From Candidatus Parvarchaeota archaeon UBA446 (GTDB lineage Archaea > Nanobdellota > Nanobdellia > Parvarchaeales > Parvarchaeaceae), in the NCBI GenBank assembly GCA_002503215.1, contig DARG01000034.1, positions 3,775 through 13,087 on the forward strand: a stretch of 9,313 nt of DNA, given 5' to 3'. The notes below the pieces were generated by a model. The model had not been told where the DNA came from. It did no database searches and was given only the letters and a program-made list of their open reading frames with translations. Both the position numbers and the translations under genes were made by a program. Below are positions 5,935 to 9,313 of this stretch, one piece after another (position 1 is the stretch's first letter; every line of letters starts with the position of its first letter).

Positions 5935-6060
5935 CTCGAAGTCGCTTTCGTCTGAGGATTCATCGAAATCTTCATCTTCAAGGTCTTCGTCATCTATCCC
6001 ATCTAGTTCTTCTTCATCAATGATTTCATCTTCGTCTTCAACTTTTTTCTTTTTGGCCAT
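5932..6060 (-). CDS. Hyperacidic 42-residue protein
   Basis: The minus-strand frame from ATG 6060 to TAA 5932 encodes 42 residues: MAKKKKVE, then a tract in which 24 of all 42 residues are Asp or Glu (12 each), ending in DESSDESDFE. The estimated net charge is near -20. It is too short for many gene finders, but a textbook Shine-Dalgarno site, GGAGGT, lies 3 nt before the ATG, the best in this window. There are no hydrophobic segments or cysteines, so it is probably disordered. It resembles the acidic tails of nucleic-acid-binding or ribosome-linked proteins and could act as a DNA/RNA mimic, histone-like partner or chaperone, but no family is recognised. The basic MAKKKK head followed by an acid tract is notable. 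Confidence 0.7.
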   Translation of the reverse strand: MAKKKKVEDEDEIIDEEELDGIDDEDLEDEDFDESSDESDFE

Positions 6061-6063
6061 ACT

Positions 6064-6069
6064 ACCTCC
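6064..6069 (-). promoter_or_regulatory. Strong Shine-Dalgarno site of the acidic-protein gene
   Basis: The minus strand reads GGAGGTAGT-ATG, a near-perfect complement to the anti-Shine-Dalgarno end of 16S rRNA. It supports the start at 6060 and differs from the neighbouring first genes, which look leaderless. Confidence 0.75.
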
Positions 6070-6078
6070 AATTTTTTA

Positions 6079-6098
6079 AAGTCAGGCTTTCCAGACTT
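6079..6098 (-). promoter_or_regulatory. Imperfect hairpin in the leader of the acidic-protein gene
   Basis: AAGTC-A-GG, loop CTTT, CC-A-GACTT forms a five-pair plus two-pair stem with one A/A mismatch (in plus-strand letters). It lies about 10 nt upstream of the Shine-Dalgarno site. With a TATA-like ATTTATAAAC box at 6121-6130 on the minus strand, transcription would begin near 6100, placing this hairpin at the 5' end of the mRNA. It may stabilise the RNA or affect translation; the stem is modest and could be chance. Confidence 0.35.
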
Positions 6099-6190
6099 CA
6101 CTTTTAAGGATTATACCATAGTTTATAAATATTTCTGTATTTATGAAATTTGTAAAAATTTTAACTTTTATTTTTTAATACAAATTAAAC

Positions 6191-6199
6191 GTTTTTAAT
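6191..6199 (+). promoter_or_regulatory. TATA-like box of the rnp4-ftsY operon
   Basis: AAACGTTTTTAAT is centred 24-27 nt before the rnp4 ATG at 6220, and no Shine-Dalgarno site is present, again fitting a leaderless start. It would drive all seven genes. The rest of the 6099-6190 stretch is AT-rich with no RNA gene that I can see. Confidence 0.5.
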
Positions 6200-6219
6200 G
6201 GCTCGTACTTTACTATAAT

Positions 6220-6510
6220 ATGGTTTCAACAAAAAACTACAAAGCGTTTAAAAGAGATTTTGATTCATTGCTCAAACTCGCTCGCAATGAAAAAAGCATG
6301 GCAGATAGGTATACATATCTTGCATATCACATGATAAAGTCAAAAAAAGTCAGATTAAGCAGAGAGGAAAAGTTTTTAATATGTAAAAACTGTAATAAAT
6401 TACTTATACCTGGCAAAAATTGCAGAGTCAGGTTAAGTGAAGGGTTTTTAACATACAAATGTTTAAATTGTGGAAATGTTAAGAAGGTAAAATATGATAA
6501 GAGGATATGA
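6220..6510 (+). CDS. rnp4: RNase P protein component 4 (Rpp21/Rpr2 family)
   Basis: This subunit works with Rnp1 (Rpp29) on the specificity domain of RNase P RNA, which removes 5' leaders from precursor tRNAs. The 96 residues have the N-terminal helical part (SLLKLARNEKSMADRYTYLAYHMIK, about 16-40) and a zinc ribbon with C55-x2-C58 (LICKNCNKLLIPG) and C81-x2-C84 (KCLNCGNVKK). NCRVRL (67-72) corresponds to the conserved n-x-RVR basic strand. Length is within the usual archaeal range. It opens the operon; its last 17 nt overlap the start of rps19e in another frame, so the two are likely coupled. It is next to rps19e in many archaea, which supports the call. Confidence 0.93.
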   Translation: MVSTKNYKAFKRDFDSLLKLARNEKSMADRYTYLAYHMIKSKKVRLSREEKFLICKNCNKLLIPGKNCRVRLSEGFLTYKCLNCGNVKKVKYDKRI

Positions 6511-6925
6511 CGTAAATCAGATAGAGCTTGTTAATAAACTGGCAGAACGGCTAGAGAGCGAGAAGCTCGTAGCGCCTCCGGAATGGTCCAAGTTTGTAAA
6601 AACAGGCGCATCAAGAGACAGAATCCCATCACAAGATAACTGGTGGTACTTAAGAGCGGCAAGTATACTAAGAAGAATGTATGTCGATAAAAGACCGATA
6701 GGTGTCGGAAGATTAAGAAACATATATGGTGATAAAGAGAAAAACAGGTATAGTGGACAGCATTTCAGACCTGCCGGTGGAGCAATAATCCGGCACATAC
6801 TTCAGCAGCTTGAAGAATCTGGTTTGATAAAGAAGACAAAAATCCAAAACCACTTCGGAAGAGCGTTGACTCCGAAAGGCATTTCGCTTACAGACAGTGT
6901 AGCAAAGGCAATAGGTGCAAACTAA
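6494..6925 (+). CDS. rps19e: Small-subunit ribosomal protein eS19
   Basis: eS19 binds the head of the small subunit and is found in archaea and eukaryotes only. The 143 residues show the family pattern: YDVNQIELVNKLAERLESE (5-23), APPEWSKFVKTGASRDRIP (27-45), WWYLRAASILRRMY (50-63), GVGRLRNIYG (70-79), then the winged-helix ending RHILQQLEESGLIKK and GRALTPKG. Length is typical. The start at 6494 lies inside rnp4 (17-nt overlap) and is supported by YDV near the N-terminus; the next in-frame Met is residue 62, so no other start would keep the domain. An AAGGT site precedes it. Confidence 0.97.
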   Translation: MIRGYDVNQIELVNKLAERLESEKLVAPPEWSKFVKTGASRDRIPSQDNWWYLRAASILRRMYVDKRPIGVGRLRNIYGDKEKNRYSGQHFRPAGGAIIRHILQQLEESGLIKKTKIQNHFGRALTPKGISLTDSVAKAIGAN

Positions 6926-6927
6926 AA

Positions 6928-7212
6928 ATGGAATACGGTACGAATGACATAGAATCATTGGAGCAGAAAAAGCAACTGCAGAAAATGAGACAGGAAGTAC
7001 TTACAAAGTTCCTGACAAAAGAAGCAAGAGAGAGACTTGGGAATATAAAGTATGGTCATCCGGAATTGGCGGATGAAGTAGAGAATATGCTTATCCAATC
7101 TGCATTGACTGGTAGACTAAAAACTATTATAGACGATAAAAAACTCAAGGAACTATTACAGGCCATTTCGCAGCCAAAGAAAGAACAGAAAATAAAGTTC
7201 GAGGATAAATAG
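6928..7212 (+). CDS. PDCD5-family DNA-binding protein
   Basis: Archaeal members of this family (PF01984) are small, helical, nucleic-acid-binding proteins of uncertain role, related to eukaryotic PDCD5. The 94 residues show the hallmarks: a charged N-terminal helix with KKQLQKMRQEVLTKFLTKEARERLGNIK, then HPELADEVENMLIQSALTGRLK (about 44-65), which corresponds to the rP-eka-x-vE-x-LiqlAq-G-x-i segment, and IDDKKLKELLQAI, ending in a Lys/Glu-rich tail. It begins 2 nt after rps19e and ends 2 nt before rpl39e. Its place between eS19 and eL39 is a conserved archaeal arrangement, hinting at a link with translation. Confidence 0.93.
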   Translation: MEYGTNDIESLEQKKQLQKMRQEVLTKFLTKEARERLGNIKYGHPELADEVENMLIQSALTGRLKTIIDDKKLKELLQAISQPKKEQKIKFEDK

Positions 7213-7214
7213 AT

Positions 7215-7361
7215 ATGACAAGGAATAAATCAGCTAATAAAAAAAGAGCACTTATAAGGCATGCTAGAAAGACAAGTCGTCCCCCAGTGTTTGCACAGAT
7301 ACGCAAGTATGGTACGAGAAAGATGGATAGGTCTAGAATGAATAAGAATGTAGGTAGATAA
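7215..7361 (+). CDS. rpl39e: Large-subunit ribosomal protein eL39 (divergent)
   Basis: This 48-residue, very basic protein (ATG 7215, TAA 7359-7361) occupies the usual eL39 place between the PDCD5-like gene and eL31. eL39 lines the peptide exit tunnel. The N-terminal part TRNKSANKKRALIRHARKT (2-20) fits the family start (xxNKs-x-KkRLakA), and RPPVFAQIRKYGTRK (22-36) fits the rxvPxwvx-Kt-x-rk segment with Phe in place of Trp. The C-terminus RSRMNKNVGR lacks the typical RxWRRSKLK end; no Trp is present at all. The intact ATG, spacing of 2 and 3 nt to neighbours, and GAGG upstream support a real gene. Being short, it is easily missed. Confidence 0.88.
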   Translation: MTRNKSANKKRALIRHARKTSRPPVFAQIRKYGTRKMDRSRMNKNVGR

Positions 7362-7364
7362 AAT

Positions 7365-7625
7365 ATGGCAGAACAGCAGATAATAACGGTAAATATGAGA
7401 AGAGGAATGGAGAAAGTGCCTCCTTACAAGAAAGCGGCCGCTGGAGCCAAGTATCTAAGGGCTTTTATAAAAAGACATCTTAAAGCCACTGACGTAAAAA
7501 TCTCACAGGATGTGAATAATGAAATATTTTCAAGAGGAATGAAAAATCCCAGGCCAAGTATACGTGTAATGTGTTCAAAAGACGATAAAAAGATAGTAAC
7601 TGTAAATCTAATAAAGCAAAGCTAA
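7365..7625 (+). CDS. rpl31e: Large-subunit ribosomal protein eL31
   Basis: eL31 lies by the exit of the peptide tunnel in the large subunit. The 86 residues start with an opening strand IITVNMRRGM, then VPPYKKAAAGAKYLRAFIKRHLK (18-40, the rvP-x-x-kRaxkAvkxiReFvkrHmk helix of the family), VKISQDVNNEIFSRGMKNPRPSIRVMCSKDD (44-74, matching the vki-x-x-xlNe-x-iW-x-rGi-x-x-p-x-x-irv pattern with Phe for Trp) and a final VTVNL strand. Length is normal. It starts 3 nt after rpl39e, with AGGT before the ATG. Confidence 0.95.
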   Translation: MAEQQIITVNMRRGMEKVPPYKKAAAGAKYLRAFIKRHLKATDVKISQDVNNEIFSRGMKNPRPSIRVMCSKDDKKIVTVNLIKQS

Positions 7626-7626
7626 A

Positions 7627-8049
7627 ATGGAAATAGACGAAGAAAAGCTGAGCAATCAGCTTATGGAGATCGAATATATAAGGAGAGAGTTAGAAAACTA
7701 TGTTAATGCTCTCAATTCACTTCAGGCAACCCAGGACAACATCGCAAGGGCCTTGGATGGATTGTCTGGTTTAAAAAGCAACAACGATATCCTTATACCC
7801 TACGCTCAAGATATATTTATAAAAGGTATGATAAAAGAAGTAGATACAGCATTAGTAGGTATAGGTAGCGGAATTTTCAAATCGTTTTCTTTCAAAGAAC
7901 TTAAAGATAAACTGGAAAAAGACTTTTCAGAAGTTAGTGAAAATATAAACAGTATCGCAAGTACAATACAGTCTCTTCAAGAAAGAGGCGCAAAACTAGA
8001 GGAAGAAGCAAACAAGCTTTACGAAAGCTATCAAAGCTCTTTAAGATAA
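7627..8049 (+). CDS. pfdA: Prefoldin subunit alpha
   Basis: Prefoldin alpha joins four beta subunits in a jellyfish-like hexamer that holds unfolded proteins and passes them to the thermosome. The 140 residues give a long N-terminal coiled coil (about 5-50), a central beta-hairpin part DILIPYAQDIFIKGMIKEVDTALVGIGSGIF (54-84, holding the family's P-x-g-x-g-x-y-x-x-g pattern), and a C-terminal coiled coil (about 92-138). Heptad-like Leu/Ile spacing is visible. The ATG comes 1 nt after the rpl31e stop. In many archaea tif6 (aIF6) and rpl18a/LX stand between eL31 and this gene; here they are absent. Confidence 0.93.
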   Translation: MEIDEEKLSNQLMEIEYIRRELENYVNALNSLQATQDNIARALDGLSGLKSNNDILIPYAQDIFIKGMIKEVDTALVGIGSGIFKSFSFKELKDKLEKDFSEVSENINSIASTIQSLQERGAKLEEEANKLYESYQSSLR

Positions 8050-8050
8050 T

Positions 8051-9187
8051 ATGTTTGATTTTATAAAGAAGAAAATAAAAGATTCTATCAATTCTATACA
8101 GAAAAAACTTTCAAAAGAAGAAGAGAAAGATTTAAAAGAAGATGAAAATAAAGAAGAAGCATTGTTAAAACAGGATGAACTAGAGCTGAAAAAAGAAATC
8201 CTGCCAGAAGATAAGAAAGAATTAAAAGAAGAAGTAAAAGAAATACAAAAAGAAGTAAAAGAATTAAAGAAAGAAGAAGAAATTCTTGAAAAGCCAGATA
8301 AAAAAGAAGAAGAAAAAGTTCAGTCAAAAAAGAGATCTATATTAAAGCATTCTATAAGCGAAAGCGATGTGGATATGATTTATTCGGAGATAAAAACAGT
8401 TCTTTTGGAAAACAACGTCGCTCTGTCAGTATTAGAAAACATACAAAAAGACCTTAAAAACAAGTTAGTAGGGGAAAGTGTTTCCATGTTCGGAAATAAG
8501 AAGTATCTCAATAATGTCATAAGAGATAGCATCGCTAATACTCTTATAGGTTATGATAAAGAAGAGTTCATCTCAAAAATAAAAAGCAAAAAACCTTTTG
8601 TAATACTCGTTATAGGAGTTAATGGTGCAGGCAAAACAACAACAATAGCAAAACTATGTAAGTTATTTTTATCAAAAGGATTGAAGCCTGTAATAGCGGC
8701 AGGGGATACATTTCGTGCAGCTTCAATAGAACAGTTGGAAATACATGCAAAAAAATTAAAAGTTCCTATAATAAAGCACACTTACGGGTCAGATCCCGCA
8801 GCAGTGGCTTTTGACGCCATAAAGCATGCGAATTCCGCGAAGGAAGATGTAGTGGTTATAGACACTGCAGGAAGGAGTGACATAAACAAAAACTTGATAG
8901 AAGAACTGAAAAAAGTAAAGAGGGTTAGTAAACCCGACATGACTATATTTATTGGAGATGCTTTGACCGGTAATGATGTTGTAAAACAAGCAGAAGTTTT
9001 TGATAAAGAAATAGGTATAGATGCAAATATACTATCTAAAGCAGACGTTGATAAAAAAGGAGGAGCAGTTTTATCAATATCTTATATAACTAAAAAGCCA
9101 ATTTTATTCTTAGGCGTTGGTCAGGGATATGATGATCTAATTCCTTTTAATAAGGAAAAGACGGCAGAGTTTATACTCGGTGAGTAA
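8051..9187 (+). CDS. ftsY: Signal recognition particle receptor FtsY
   Basis: FtsY docks SRP-bound ribosomes at the membrane and hydrolyses GTP together with SRP54. Residues 1-20 (MFDFIKKKIKDSINSIQKKL) form an amphipathic, basic helix of the membrane-binding type. Residues 21-95 are a Lys/Glu-rich acidic A domain with coiled-coil periodicity, coded by an almost pure purine strand. The N domain spans about 100-175. The G domain follows with P-loop GVNGAGKTT (189-197), DTFRAAS (219-225), DTAGR (271-275), LSKADVDKKGG (328-338, the usual TKxD as SKAD) and GVGQGYDDLIPF (355-366). Length is usual for archaeal FtsY. It is the last gene of the operon, 1 nt after pfdA. Confidence 0.97.
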   Translation: MFDFIKKKIKDSINSIQKKLSKEEEKDLKEDENKEEALLKQDELELKKEILPEDKKELKEEVKEIQKEVKELKKEEEILEKPDKKEEEKVQSKKRSILKHSISESDVDMIYSEIKTVLLENNVALSVLENIQKDLKNKLVGESVSMFGNKKYLNNVIRDSIANTLIGYDKEEFISKIKSKKPFVILVIGVNGAGKTTTIAKLCKLFLSKGLKPVIAAGDTFRAASIEQLEIHAKKLKVPIIKHTYGSDPAAVAFDAIKHANSAKEDVVVIDTAGRSDINKNLIEELKKVKRVSKPDMTIFIGDALTGNDVVKQAEVFDKEIGIDANILSKADVDKKGGAVLSISYITKKPILFLGVGQGYDDLIPFNKEKTAEFILGE

Positions 9188-9258
9188 TTTTTAATAAATT
9201 TAATAACTAGTTTGTTTTAATTTTATTTAATTGCATTTAATTATTTTTATGTATAATT
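9185..9258 (+). terminator. T-rich terminator region after ftsY
   Basis: Starting at the ftsY stop codon, TAATTTTTAATAAATTTAAT is followed by several T runs (near 9210-9250). This would end the seven-gene operon. No stable hairpin is evident, as usual for archaeal T-run termination. ATTTAATTATTTTT near 9235-9249 could also serve as a TATA-like box if a plus-strand gene begins at ATG 9263. Confidence 0.45.
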
Positions 9259-9260
9259 AA

Positions 9261-9313
9261 CTATGCTAAATCTCCGCCAAAATAAGCGTTCGGCATCACT
9301 CCATTTGGAGGGT
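9261..9313 (-). CDS. Possible 3' end of a gene cut by the right edge
   Basis: The minus-strand frame from the edge reads PPNGVMP and nine further residues to a TAG at 9261-9263, closely matching the plus-strand end at 1-63, with Phe and Ala in equivalent places. If real, the two flanking genes are paralogs pointing inward. Alternative: a plus-strand gene starting at ATG 9263 (MLNLRQNKRSASLHLEG, open to the edge). The stretch is too short to decide. Confidence 0.2.
   Translation of the reverse strand, partial: PPNGVMPNAYFGGDLA
9292..9312. repeat. Edge motif, right copy (inverted relative to left copy)
   Basis: This is the partner of positions 9-29, in inverted orientation, with 19 of 21 identical bases. 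Its palindromic core on the minus strand is CTCC-AAAT-GGAG. The outer stem, if it exists, would lie beyond the window edge. Confidence 0.55.

Noticed and set aside
6517..6958. Two minus-strand ORFs opposite eS19
   Set aside because: They lie wholly over the well-supported eS19 gene (one also runs into the PDCD5-like start) and have no recognisable domains.
8094..8327. Leucine-rich minus-strand ORF opposite the FtsY N-terminus
   Set aside because: It is the antisense of the Lys/Glu-rich, purine-rich A domain of FtsY; antisense of AAG/GAA repeats always gives Leu/Phe/Ser. No promoter or start signal supports it.

Overview
This is an AT-rich, gene-dense archaeal segment. The archaeal assignment rests on pelota (Dom34), the RNase P protein Rnp4/Rpp21, ribosomal proteins eS19, eL39 and eL31, a PDCD5-family protein, prefoldin alpha, archaeal-type uL13 and uS9, and tRNA genes without an encoded CCA. 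Several start codons lie about 25-28 nt downstream of a TATA-like box, as expected for leaderless archaeal transcripts. Short proteins, overlapping genes and a shortened ribosomal-protein cluster suggest a small-genome (DPANN-type) archaeon, but no marker here fixes the lineage.

Layout, left to right. The left edge (1-63) carries a small palindromic motif that recurs inverted at the right edge (9261-9313); each may be the end of a gene cut by the window. A tRNA-Glu(CTC) gene follows on the minus strand. A two-gene unit encodes an amino-acid permease and pelota with a 4-nt ATGA overlap. Next comes a GtrA-type membrane protein with a glycosyltransferase-like N-terminus whose acidic catalytic motif is lost, then tRNA-Ala(CGC) on the minus strand and a four-helix membrane protein. 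The minus-strand uL13-uS9 pair follows. At 5344-5408 two genes diverge from one AT box: a small membrane protein on the minus strand and a zinc-ribbon plus Hsp20-like protein on the plus strand. A 42-residue, extremely acidic protein (minus strand, 5932-6060) has a strong Shine-Dalgarno site and a hairpin in its leader.

The right third (6220-9187) is one tight operon of seven genes: rnp4, rps19e, pdcd5-like, rpl39e, rpl31e, pfdA and ftsY. Spacing is 1-3 nt, with one 17-nt overlap. It joins tRNA 5' maturation, both ribosomal subunits, nascent-chain chaperoning and the SRP receptor, so it is a protein production and targeting operon. Pelota adds ribosome rescue, and the uL13-uS9 pair adds more ribosomal parts.

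No CRISPR array, insertion sequence, rRNA gene or prophage is visible. No gene-free stretch exceeds 300 bases; the longest gaps (4020-4178 and 6061-6219, about 159 bases each) hold only AT-rich spacer, promoter-like boxes and, in the second, the leader hairpin.
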